A DNA stretch of 24,495 bases from Chrysochromulina parva (taxonomy: Eukaryota; Haptophyta; Prymnesiales; Chrysochromulinaceae), in assembly GCA_002887195.1 (NCBI GenBank), contig PJAB01000537.1:1-24495 (forward strand), in the 5' to 3' direction. Below the pieces are notes generated by a model, which was given only the letters and a program-made list of their open reading frames with translations, was not told the DNA's origin and did not search any database. The position numbers were made by a program, and so were the translations under genes. Positions 16,232 through 24,495 of this stretch are shown here, piece by piece. Numbering within the stretch: the first letter of the stretch is position 1; each line of letters begins with the position of its first letter.

Positions 16232-17593
16232 ATGAGCTCCTTTGCCGAGTCGGATCTCTCCGTCATCTCCGGCCTCACCGAGGAGCTTGCTCGCCTGCGC
16301 GGCGCGGCTAGTGCCGCTGCAGCACCACCTCTCGACCATGAAGGCGGCGCTGATGGCGCGCAATCGAAGGCGGAACAAGAAGAGGAGGATGGGATTGAGG
16401 AGGCTCTCGAGCGCATGCAGTCCGAGATGGAGGCTGCTAAGGTGCGCGCCGTCGCAGGCGATCGTGCCGCGCTGCAGAAGCAGCTGGACGACCGCGACGG
16501 GCGAGCGCGCGAGGAGCGCGAGACCCTCCTCAGCTACATCGCGGAGCTCCGCTCCCGGGAGGATGAGGCGGGTGAAGCCATCCGGAGCGCGGACTTCGAG
16601 ACCGACGTGGTCGAGCTGACGGACCGAGGGCGTCTGGAGCGTGCGAATGAGGAGGCCCACGCTGATGGCCGCGCCACGAAAAGGTCGCAGGCTCCACTCG
16701 TCGCCAAGGTCATCCAGCACGTCAAGGACCCGAGTACGATGGACGCGCTTCTCGAGATGCAGCGACTCGATGAGGCGCTCGAGGTGACGGAGCGCCGGCA
16801 AGGCGAGACGCGCGGGACATTTCTGACCGAGGCGAGCGCCGGCACGCGCGCCACGTCAGCATCGGGTCGCCCACCGCCACCCGGAGCTACTTCGTCGCTG
16901 CCGCGCGGCAAGGCGCCAAAGTCACCGCCCAAGGCTCCTGCCGATTCTCTCGGGGAGTCGTTGAGTGCCCTGAACGCGGAGATCGGCCGGCTCAAGGGCA
17001 TCGACACCAGCGCTGCTGCCGCGTCGACGCGCTCCAACTCCGAAGTCTCTGCGGGGCTCTCGCAGACAGAGGACGGCCGATTTACGGTCGGTGGCCGTCG
17101 GTGTGTTGGTGGTGTATGGATCACTGTAGCGGACGAGGCACGCATCGAGAGTCTGATGGGCGACAGTAGCGGCTCCGGTGACGATGACGACGACCTCCTC
17201 GGTCCAATGGGTGAGGGCTACCGGCCCGATCCAGAGGCTTGTGAGAGGCTGGCTGCGATTGACGCGGCGCTCGAGGAGCTTGGTGGTCAGCACGCCTTGA
17301 CGAGCCTCGAGTTTGATCTGCGAGCAGCCGAGCCAACGAAGCCAGCTCTGGGGAGTGATTCGTCCTTGGCGACGATGCGAATGCAGCGCGCGGACGAGGC
17401 GGCACTCACGCGCATTCGTGACCGGCTCGCGGACTTGCATTCCACCCCTTCGACTCAACCGGTGCGTAGCTCGGCGGAGTCTCAACTCCTCGCCGAGCTA
17501 CTGGCATCCGTTCGCCAGGAGGCTGAGCGTGCGCTCGACTTGGCGCTCGACTCTCGGCCGAGCACGGCACGCTCGCGGACGGACCTCAGCTGA
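16232..17593 (+). CDS. Acidic coiled-coil protein, unassigned
   Basis: The first ATG of the frame (16232, MSSFAESDLSVI) gives 453 residues ending at TGA 17593. Residues about 46-115 are highly charged with heptad-like Leu/Ala spacing, a likely coiled coil. A second helical unit DALLEMQRLDEALEVTERRQ (about 171-190) resembles the KMxxLDexL pattern in the conserved helix of FSIP1-type sperm-tail proteins. A similar ACERLAAIDAALEELGG occurs near 17240-17290. Between them is a Ser/Pro/Gly-rich disordered stretch, then the short motif GRFTVGGRRCVGGVWITV and an acidic run SGDDDDDLLG. The C-terminus is again helical. There is no catalytic or membrane feature. A flagellar or cytoskeletal scaffold role is a weak inference. 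Single exon; codon use is like its neighbours. Confidence 0.7.
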   Translation: MSSFAESDLSVISGLTEELARLRGAASAAAAPPLDHEGGADGAQSKAEQEEEDGIEEALERMQSEMEAAKVRAVAGDRAALQKQLDDRDGRAREERETLLSYIAELRSREDEAGEAIRSADFETDVVELTDRGRLERANEEAHADGRATKRSQAPLVAKVIQHVKDPSTMDALLEMQRLDEALEVTERRQGETRGTFLTEASAGTRATSASGRPPPPGATSSLPRGKAPKSPPKAPADSLGESLSALNAEIGRLKGIDTSAAAASTRSNSEVSAGLSQTEDGRFTVGGRRCVGGVWITVADEARIESLMGDSSGSGDDDDDLLGPMGEGYRPDPEACERLAAIDAALEELGGQHALTSLEFDLRAAEPTKPALGSDSSLATMRMQRADEAALTRIRDRLADLHSTPSTQPVRSSAESQLLAELLASVRQEAERALDLALDSRPSTARSRTDLS

Positions 17594-18177
17594 TGAGATA
17601 ACTCATCAGGCTGCGGCGATCGCGGCTCGGTCGTGCACGCGAAGTTCCATGGCTATCCCGCGCACCAGTTGGCCGTTCCGCGCGCCAGCCAGCAGACACC
17701 GGGGAGCGGGGTTGGGGCTTGGGGGACAGCGGCTAGACAGCGGCTAGGCAGCGGCACGATAGAGGCCGGCGGGCATGCCGGCGAGCCGGCGAGCGGCGAC
17801 TCTTGCCTTCCACGGCTATCCACGGCCTGCTGTATCCATACTACGTTGAAGGACTAGGTAAGGCGACGGAGGTCCGGTCGGAGCGCTGCGGACTGCGCGC
17901 TCATCACGACGGGATGAAGGAGAGACCTGTTGACCTCATTTGATCACTGAGCAGTCGTACAGTACGTGCTGGAACATTTCAGAACACCCTCAGTGCTTTG
18001 GGAAAATGTCCAGATTTCCCAATAAGCGCCGCTCCATAGGAGCACGATGTGTGCACGACCTGACAGTTCGTGAGAAAAAAAGGGTTCACACTGCGCCTCC
18101 TGCGCCGCAGCCGTCTTGTGTCTGTGCAGCGAAGGAGCGTCAGAAGCGCAGTCTCGCACGGGCTCCCTCGCTGCCCC
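17594..18177. other. Intergenic gap with small repeats
   Basis: This 584-bp gap precedes the chromatin gene. At 17728-17759 an 11-bp unit CAGCGGCTAGR occurs twice plus a partial third copy. At 17765-17797 GCCGGCGAG-like units repeat. The 3' part (17930-18060) is AT-richer and probably contains the promoter or 5' UTR. No coding frame, tRNA or mobile element is supported. Confidence 0.5.
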
Positions 18178-21100
18178 ATGGATGCGTGGTGTACACCGGG
18201 CAAGCGCGTTGAGGTGATCCTGTGTGAGGAGGGCCTTGCTGGCAGTCGATACGCTGCGCGAGTGATTGAGGTGGACAAAGGCCGGGCGTTCGTCGAGTTT
18301 GAGGTGAGACGCTCCTCCTCAGCTCGGCAGCTTGAGGGCCGCACTGAGACCGTTGCCACCCCTCACAGGCGTTCAACGAGGAAGGCTCAAAGGAAGCGCT
18401 GCTGCGTGAGTGGCACACGGCGGACAATATTCAGCCAATCCCTCCACCGACTCCCGAAGGCTTTCTTAAGGTGCGGCTCACGGCTGCACAGCCATGTTCA
18501 TGTTCGATGAGCGCTGTCGTGCGGATGGTCGTATTGACGCGCCCGCGCTGCATGCTCCACAGCGGCTGACGAATTCCGATGAGGTGGACGTCTTCTATGA
18601 TGATGGCTGGTGGCTGATGAAATTCGTGGGCACGCGCCGGAGCGCGAGTGGGACGGAGTACCACGTGCGATCGGACTTGTACCAAGTTGAACGATGGGTA
18701 CCTGCCGATCACATCCGGCCTCATTGGAGGCGTCGGGGCGCCAAGTGGCGGGAGCTTGACCAGATGCGCAAGCAGCCTGCACAGGCGAAGGCGCCACCGC
18801 CAAAGGACGCGTCGCCATCACCCAAGGCTGCCGGACCCACAGCGGCTCCGGCGGCATCCGCTCGCACTCGCAAGGCGGCTCCCGTTGGCAAGATGGCATC
18901 GCCATCCTTGAGGGCCATGGGCGCTCAAGATGGCGCCAGGCCCACGAGCGCCGGTGGTAGTAGCAGTGCACCGCTGTCCGTTGGCATCGCGCCGCACATC
19001 CCGGGATGGGCTCGCACTATCCGGATGGGCGGCTCGATCGGCGAGCTCTGCGGCAGGATGCTCCGGCAGATGCATGCACGCGAGGAGGCGGCCTGGTTTG
19101 AGAACCCGGTATCCCTGGGGGATGTGCCCGACTACCTCACCGTCATTTCGCAGCCGATGGACTACAGCACAATGGGTAAGAAGCTCGCCGAAGGCGAGTA
19201 CAGCGCTGACTTACTCAGCTTTGCGTCCGACATGCGCCTCATCTTTAGCAACGCCCTCGCGTACAACTGGGATCCAGAGAATGAGTGCCACCAAGCAGCC
19301 AAGCAGGTTCACCCGGCGCCCCTCGCTCCCACTGCCGGAGTTGTCTCCCCCGTCGCGCACCCTCCTCCGCGCACGCGCCACGTGCCCTGCACCTCGCCAA
19401 CGTACTGCCACTCATCTGCCCCGCGCATCTGGTTTGCGCAGTCCCAGCGCAACTTTGAGATGCTCTTCGCCGCGGCGCTGGAGGCAAAGGCACAGCTTCG
19501 GGCAGCTGAGGCATCGAAGGATGGCACCATCGAAGGAGGCCGCACGGTCGGCGATGCCGTCAGCGACAAGGAGGAGGAGGACGAGGAGGAGGACGAGGCG
19601 GAAGCGGAGGAGGAGCGTGGGGGCGATGGCGACGGTGTGAGCGGGGTCAGCGACGACAGCGAGGGCGAGGGCGAGGGCGAGGACGGCGAGGGCACCGCCA
19701 CGAGGCTGAAAAGGGAAGGCCTGTCTGTCGAGGACGAGATGGCCTTCCTCATCAAGCTGGTGGTTGCATCGGGCGGCAGCGCCGATATGCTCGACGGGTG
19801 GACCATTGGGCGCTTGACGCGCGGCGACAAGGTGTACTCCGACCCAGACGGCGTCAAGATGATTTCTCGGCTGCAGGTGGTGCGCCATCTCCACCTCGAC
19901 GAGGCGGCGGGCAAGCGCAAGCTTGACGCGGAGAAGGAGCAGTGCAAGCTCGCGAAGCAGGAGGAGAAGCGTGCGGTGAGCTCATTGCGTCTTAATGATC
20001 TCTGATTGCGACTTGATGATCTCTGATTGCGACTTGTTGATCTCTGATTGCGACTTGTTGATCTCTGATTGCGACTTGTTGATCTCTGATTGCGACTTGT
20101 TGATCTCTGATTGCGGCTGGTTGATCTCTGATTGCGAGGAGAAGCGAGCGGTGGGTGTGCGGCCCGAACCCCGAGCGCTGGCCCTCCTGCGCGTCGCAGG
20201 CCGCCACCTCGCCGCCGCTTCGCCCCATACCGCCTGACGCGCTGCCTGCGGCCGAGTCTGTGTGTCAGGAGCGCGAGGCGCAGCGTCAGAAGCGCGAGGC
20301 CGAGCGCGCGGCGGCGCGCGCCGAAAAGGAAGCGCAGCGGGCGGCATTGGTTGCGGAGAGGGAAGCACGCCGAGCGGCCGTGCGCGCCGACAAGAAGGCT
20401 GAGGCCGAGGATCGCTTGCACCCGAAGCAGCTCTGCGACGATGCCTTTCGGCTTCCCGCGCGGCCGGACCATTCACAGCTCGGCCCGGCCGTGTGGGATG
20501 CGATGCTGCCGCAGCTGCCGAAGCGCACCGGTGCGAGTGCGCTGCCTGGACCGCCGGCAAAGGCGCGCGAGGTGAACCCTGGCGTGCCCTCCGCCGCATT
20601 CGGTGACCTTCTCTTCGTCTGCGACTTTGTGCGCGCGCTCGGCCCCGCGCTCGCGCTGCCGGCGGAATGCGCGGCGGCAGGCCAGCTCGCGCCGCTTTTG
20701 GGCGGCTCGTCGGCAGTGGAGGGCGCCGAAGCTGCCACGTCACCCAAGGCGCTAGAGATACTCCACAGGCAGCTGCTGCACGTGCTGCTCGCGGACTCGA
20801 CGGCGGGCGAGTGGTGGGCCGCGGGCACAGAGCCGCTGCCCGTGCTCGTGAATTCGGAAGCCCTCGATGCGGCCGCACTGTCGCTCTCGATGGCCCCTCG
20901 CCGCCTGCCGCCGGACGCGGTCAACGAGCGCAACTGGCCGCTCGTGTGCGTGGTTGTGGCCCTTCGGCTACACGAGTGGCTCGCGGCGGACGAAGAGCCT
21001 CTGCTCGAGGTGCCCAAGGGAGGCACTCGCTCCGCGCACGCCGTCACGCCCCTGCAGCGCGCCGTGTGGGCGATCTGGGCGGCGCGTCCTACGACGTACG

Positions 21101-24100
21101 TTGAGGTCCATGCCGCGCTCCCTGCAGCCGAACAGCTCGCGCTGCTGGCCATGCTAGTGGACGGAGCGAGCCAGACGGCGGCGGCGGCACGTGCGGCGGA
21201 GGCGCGCCATGCCGAGAGCGCCCTTGTGGCGGCGGAGCTGCAGCCCAAGCCCAAGCCCGATCAAGCCATCCTCGTGAGCTCGATCCGTGCCGAGTTGGCG
21301 CGACAGGCCGCGCCGGCGGGCAAGAAGCGCAAGTCAGACGGCCAGCCGGCGGCCAGCGAGGGCAATGCGTGGTTGTGCGAGATTGGTCGACTGGAGACCG
21401 TGCGGCGCGCGGCGGAGCGGCATAGGCTGCAAGGGCGTGTGGAGCTCCTGACACGCGCCGAGCTCGAGGCATGCGAGCTTGAACTCCTCCTGGACACGGA
21501 GGCCCAATGCATGCCCGTGGACACGCTCGGCCGCAAGCGGCAATCCAAGACGCTCTTCCAAGCGAAAGCGCTCCGGCACGCGCTGCTCCACCGTCGTGAC
21601 GAGCTCCGCACGGCCCGCATGGAGGCCGAGCGACAGCTCTCTCAGGCATTGCTTGGTGGGGGAGCAGGCTCGTCGACGAGGCAGCTGTGCGCCGCGCTGG
21701 CGGCCGGCCGTGCCGCGGCCTTGGAGGGAGATGCGAGCATCGATGGCGTGGGCCCACTTGGCATGATCCGAGGGCGATGGATGTTGACGCTCATGTACGA
21801 TGCCTACGTGGCTCTACTCGCTCAGCTGTGCGACGACCGATCCCCCGCTGCGCTTGCCGCTGCCTTGCAGCGCAGCGCTGATCTCTCGACACGGACGTTC
21901 AGTCTCGGCTTGGACCGGTGGGGCCGCCGTTACTGGGTACGCATTACCCCGTCGCTCAGCGCGCGCGCGTGGCCAGCTCGGCAGCCGGCGAGGCAGTCGG
22001 CTTGCATGCAACGCTCTGTGCGCCCAAGGCCTTGCATGCAACGCTCTGTGCGCCCAAGGCTTTGCATGCAACGCTCTGTGCGCCCAAGGCCTTGCGTCGC
22101 CGCGCGCCGCGCCCGTGCCGCGAGTTCGGCTCTGCTCTGCCGCGCTGACTGTCCCGTCGCCGCATGCGCGCGCGCGCCCGTGCCGCAGACCTTTGCCTCT
22201 GTGGCTCACGAGGCGAACCGCCCCGAGGCTCTGATCGTCTACGTGCAGCCGTCGGAGCCATCACAGCCATCACGTCCCACGGACGTTCACAGCCCACGCA
22301 GCCATTCACATTCACATTCACACGAGATGGCCAAGCGACCCATAATTTTGGCGCCTCCCCCCCCGCCGCCTCCCCCGCCGCCCGTGAAGAAGCCACACCC
22401 GAACCAATACACCAAGCTCCGCGAGGCACAGGCGGCAGCGGCCGCCGTGCAGCAGCCGCCGCCGCCGCCGCTGCGGCAGCCGTCGCCGCAGCAGCAGTCG
22501 CAGCAGCCTTCACGTTCCTCGGAGGCTCACAGCCCACGAAGCCACGCGGGTGGCATGTACGCGGGGGTGGGCATGTACGCGGGGGTGGGCCTGCACACGG
22601 GGGTGGGCATGCAAACGGGGGGGGGCATGCACGCGGGGACCGTTGTAGAGGGAGGGCGAGACCGGTATGTAGACGGTACCCGGAGGGAGGGCGAGTGGAG
22701 CGCCTTTATGGGCATTGACGCGGCCGAGGCGCTCGCGCGCGCGCTCGACGACCGCGGATGGCATGAGCGCCGCTTGCAGGCCGCCCTTTGGAAGCTGTGC
22801 GACGGTCGTCTGCAGCAGGCGCACAGCCTCCGGGAGCCCAGCCACTCGCAGCTCGCAGATGAGATGCTGCCACCGTTTGAGCCCGAGAGCCTCCCTCGGT
22901 TTGAGCCCGAGGTTGTGTGCACCAACGAAGGCGGCGGCAGCGGGAGACGGTACCCAGACGGGACCCAGGGCCGGTTCGAGCTCGCCGACTCGATCGCAGG
23001 GTCCTTATCACAGGAGCGTACCGATGCGCGGCTCTACGAAGGGGCGCACGCGAAGGGCTGGCGTGTCTTCGAGAGAGACGGTAAGGGTCACTTCTGGTAC
23101 CGGATCACCACTTACTGCTTCACCAGCCGGACGGAGGCGCTTCTGTTTGATCAGACCGGTGAGGTGCCCGTCGTCGCCTCCGGTGCAGAGCGGCTGCGTG
23201 GACCGCCGCTCAAGCAGTCGGATCAAGAAGATGCGATCGAGAGTAGGCACCGCTCTAGCGGTCGGACCAAGAGGATGAGGATGCGGTACGACGAGGACGA
23301 GGCGGCGGCGGATGAGCCGGCTGAGAGTGCGTGGACTCACGCGGAGATGGAGGCGGTGCAGCTGGTGCTGCTCGCCGTCGGCCACAGCCGCGCTCCAGCC
23401 GTGATCACCAAGGGATTGGTCGAAGAGGCGGCCAGGCGTGCGGCGGCTGGGCGTGCGGCCGAGAGCGAGGACGAGGGCGAGGACAAGTGCGAGGACGAGG
23501 GCGAGGGTGAGCACAAGGGCGAGGACCAGGGCGAGGACCAGGGCGAGGACCAGGGTGAGAACAAGGGCGAGGACAAGGGTGAGGACCAGGGCGAAGACGA
23601 AGGGGACACCAAGCCGTTGGTTGCGGACGAGGATGACGCGACATTGAGAGCGGATCTCCCGACATTGAGAGCGGATCTCCCGACATTGAGAGCGGATCTC
23701 CCGGCATTGAGAGCGGATCTCCCGGACGAGGTGGCCGGGGCGACGGCCTCCTCCTCGGAAGGCGCTGTACTGGCGCCGGCACCGGCGACGGCGGCAGCAG
23801 CCCGAGGTTCGGAAGCAGCGGCGGACGATGGACAGGCGGCCGGCAAGCTCGCTGCAGCCTTGAGCTGCCTGGCCGCGCGGCGTGACAAGCTCCGAGCCGT
23901 GCGGCGCGCGTGTGACGTCATCAAGCTCGGCTGGCTCCGTCATGCGCCACACGCCACGCGCGGCATGCTGCTCCCACCCTCTCTTCACACCGTCTACCCG
24001 TATATCATCCGCCGCGAGTGGGAGGCGGGTGCGGCTAAGGGATGCACTGCGGATGGCAACGTGCACAAGGGTGAGGCACACAAGGACATGGCAGGGGGCG

Positions 24101-24495
24101 TGGCGGAGAGCGTGGCGGAGGGCAAGGCGCAGGGGCGACCGAGATCGCCGAGATGCACCGCCGATACGGCTCCAGTGCTACCGCCTGGCTTCGCAGAGCG
24201 ACGAGCAACCGCGGTCGATCGCGGGTCGCCACGAGATGAGGAGGCTGCCGAGGCGCAGGTAGCCGGCCGGGCTGCGCGGGAGGAGGGAACGGCGCCAGTG
24301 CATGTCAAGGTGCAGAAGAGCGACGAGGGCCTCGAGAGGCTATCACAGCAGCCGCCACAGGGTGCGGACCAGGAAGAGACGGGCGACGCTCTGGTGGGCC
24401 AGCGGATCAAGGTGCATTGGCCGCTGGACGAAGCATGGTACGTGGCGGTCGTGACTGGGTACAGCCACGAGACGAAGCAGCACGAGGTGCGCTAC
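18178..24495 (+). CDS. Multidomain chromatin protein (Agenet-bromodomain-MBD-DDT/WHIM-Tudor), 3' partial
   Basis: I infer exons 18178-18303, 18369-18470, 18563-19306, 19442-19975, 20200-21936 and 22189 to the window end, all joined in phase 0 (1850 codons so far). Residues 1-75 form an Agenet/Tudor-like domain (GKRVEVILCEEGLAGSRY, ending IQPIPPPTPEGF). Residues 77-135 form a second (DEVDVFYDDGWWLMKFVG, ADHIRPHW). Residues 236-340 are a bromodomain with ISQPMDYSTMGKKL and acetyl-lysine Asn311 (AYNWD). After an acidic run, 441-476 is MBD-like (LDGWTIGRL, VYSDPDGVKM, LQVVRHL). About 633-704 resembles a DDT domain (FGDLLFVCDFVRAL). FSLGLDRWGRRYW (end of exon 5) and EWSAFMGIDAAEALARAL are WHIM-type motifs. 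The last residues, VGQRIKVHWPLDEAWYVAVV, look Tudor-like. The set recalls plant MBD9 and animal BAZ/ACF1 subunits of ISWI/SWR1 remodelers: a histone-mark reader. Direct function is inference. Confidence 0.85.
18304..18368 (+). other. Intron 1 of the chromatin gene, 65 bp
   Basis: Donor TTTGAG|GTGAGA and acceptor CCCCTCACAG|GCGTTC, phase 0. Splicing joins AFVEFE to AFNEEG and completes the first Agenet domain. Confidence 0.8.
18471..18562 (+). other. Intron 2 of the chromatin gene, 92 bp
   Basis: Donor CTTAAG|GTGCGG and acceptor ATGCTCCACAG|CGGCTG. Both sides are phase 0 but in different frames of the genomic sequence. Splicing joins TPEGFLK to RLTNSDEVDVFYDDG, linking the two Agenet domains at the usual position. 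Confidence 0.8.
19307..19441 (+). other. Intron 3 of the chromatin gene, inside the bromodomain, 135 bp
   Basis: Donor AAGCAG|GTTCAC and acceptor GGTTTGCGCAG|TCCCAG. The segment is 45 codons without a stop, but it is Pro-rich and interrupts the last bromodomain helix. Removing it gives HQAAKQ-SQRNFEMLF, which restores the expected helix. Confidence 0.8.
19976..20199 (+). other. Intron 4 of the chromatin gene, 224 bp, with tandem repeat
   Basis: Donor CGTGCG|GTGAGC and acceptor CTGCGCGTCGCAG|GCCGCC. It joins frame 2 (EEKRA) to frame 1 (AATSPPLRP) in phase 0. Without it the frame stops at TGA 20003-20005. A near copy of the donor context, GAGGAGAAGCGAGCG|GTGGGT, lies within the intron at about 20136-20156. 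Confidence 0.75.
19997..20140 (+). repeat. 21-bp tandem repeat, seven copies
   Basis: Unit GATCTCTGATTGCGACTTGTT begins at 19997, 20018, 20039, 20060, 20081, 20102 and 20123 (last copy truncated). Copies 3 to 5 appear identical; the others differ by one or a few bases. The array is AT-richer than the exons around it and sits in intron 4. Confidence 0.95.
21937..22188 (+). other. Intron 5 of the chromatin gene, 252 bp
   Basis: Donor TACTGG|GTACGC and acceptor CCCGTGCCGCAG|ACCTTT, both phase 0. The segment is open (84 codons), but its translation is Cys/Arg-rich and repetitive, unlike the flanks, and it directly follows the conserved WHIM motif DRWGRRYW. Excision is the more likely reading; retention cannot be excluded. 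Confidence 0.65.
22001..22090 (+). repeat. 30-bp tandem repeat, three copies
   Basis: Units at 22001-22030, 22031-22060 and 22061-22090 read CTTGCATGCAACGCTCTGTG followed by CGCCCAAGGC. The only difference seen is C to T at 22061. Each includes the palindrome TTGCATGCAA. The array lies in predicted intron 5. Confidence 0.95.
22264..22549 (+). repeat. Duplicated coding segment flanking a Pro/Gln-rich stretch
   Basis: About 43 bp starting CAGCCATCACG (22264) is repeated with substitutions at 22504 (CAGCCTTCACG), exactly 240 bp on and in the same frame. The encoded pair is QPSRPTDVHSPRSH and QPSRSSEAHSPRSH. Between them lie polyproline and poly-Gln/Ala runs. Confidence 0.7.
22552..22641 (+). 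repeat. 18-bp coding repeat, five copies (GMYAGV type)
   Basis: Copies at 22552, 22570, 22588, 22606 and 22624 encode GMYAGV, GMYAGV, GLHTGV, GMQTGG and GMHAGT. The first two are identical in DNA. The run sits in a low-complexity linker between the WHIM motifs of the chromatin protein. Confidence 0.9.
23458..23613 (+). repeat. Acidic Gly-Glu-Asp repeat
   Basis: A degenerate 12-bp unit GGCGAGGACCAG and relatives (CAG, AAG or GAG endings) repeats about a dozen times, encoding GEDQ/GEDK/GEDE. It forms a highly acidic flexible segment of the chromatin protein, of a type common in histone-binding proteins. Confidence 0.85.
23641..23724 (+). repeat. 21-bp coding repeat, four copies (TLRADLP)
   Basis: Units ACATTGAGAGCGGATCTCCCG begin at 23641, 23662, 23683 and 23704. 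The first three encode TLRADLP and the last ALRADLP. DNA identity is nearly complete, indicating recent duplication. Confidence 0.95.

Noticed and set aside
17700..17800. Hairpin-rich GC segment as an RNA gene
   Set aside because: It is made of short direct repeats (CAGCGGCTAG, GCCGGCGAG) with no tRNA or snRNA signature.
18471..18491. A 21-bp mini-intron after the LK codons in the chromatin gene
   Set aside because: It is too short to splice; the 92-bp alternative ending at 18562 is phase-correct and gives a better Agenet sequence.
19997..20140. CRISPR array
   Set aside because: The units are back-to-back without spacers, in a nuclear intron of a eukaryote.
19995..20237. Plus-strand ORF of ISDCDL repeats
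   Set aside because: It is an in-frame reading of the 21-bp intronic array with no start context or conserved sequence outside the repeat.
19309..20472. Minus-strand frame with repeated SRNQRST units
   Set aside because: It is the antisense reading of the bromodomain exon, the acidic run and the intronic 21-bp array; composition is skewed and no domain is seen.
20286..21254. Minus-strand Ser/Ala-rich frame
   Set aside because: It lies opposite the DDT-containing exon, whose plus-strand frame has recognisable motifs.
23008..24081. Minus-strand frame with LVLALVLTLVLALVL, resembling membrane helices
   Set aside because: The apparent hydrophobic run is the antisense of the GEDQ acidic repeat (gaggac read backwards), not a membrane protein.

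Overview
The window is nuclear DNA of a unicellular eukaryotic alga. It is GC-rich, genes lie on both strands 100 to 700 bp apart, and short spliceosomal introns (65 to 252 bp, GT...AG) can be placed by reading phase. A plastid fibrillin implies a photosynthetic lineage. The N-terminus of that protein looks like a signal peptide, which fits a secondary plastid. A PGPG(x)Y motif protein fits a flagellated cell. A haptophyte or a similar chromalveolate alga is my best guess, but the sequence alone does not prove it. I see no rRNA, tRNA, CRISPR array or transposon.

Layout. (1) 1-1566 +, the 3' part of a coiled-coil protein that starts upstream in a 69-bp tandem repeat. (2) 1734-2843 +, biotin synthase with a mitochondrial-type presequence. 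(3) 3132-4013 +, an unassigned protein with an HELIHxxxH motif and a C-terminal hydrophobic segment. (4) 4148-4870 -, a PAP/fibrillin protein. (5) 4871-5539, an AT-richer gap with a cluster of perfect palindromes. (6) 5540-6448 -, an orphan two-exon gene. (7) 6721-14098 +, a giant fibronectin-III-like surface protein whose signal peptide is on a small upstream exon. (8) 14322-15933 -, a two-exon gene fusing a PhnY-type Fe(II)/2-oxoglutarate hydroxylase to a PhnZ-type HD diiron oxygenase; together these would form a phosphonate-to-phosphate pathway in one polypeptide. (9) 16232-17593 +, a coiled-coil protein. (10) 18178 to beyond the window end +, a chromatin protein of at least six exons with Agenet, bromodomain, MBD-like, DDT/WHIM and Tudor-like modules.

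The last two are the main discoveries. The phosphonate gene becomes complete only after removal of a 154-bp intron, which restores the HD metal-ligand set. The chromatin gene is hidden because its last reading frame stays open from 20125 to the window end without a stop, and several of its introns carry tandem repeats. The genes do not form an operon. They are an ordinary eukaryotic mixture of metabolism, plastid, surface, cytoskeletal and chromatin functions.
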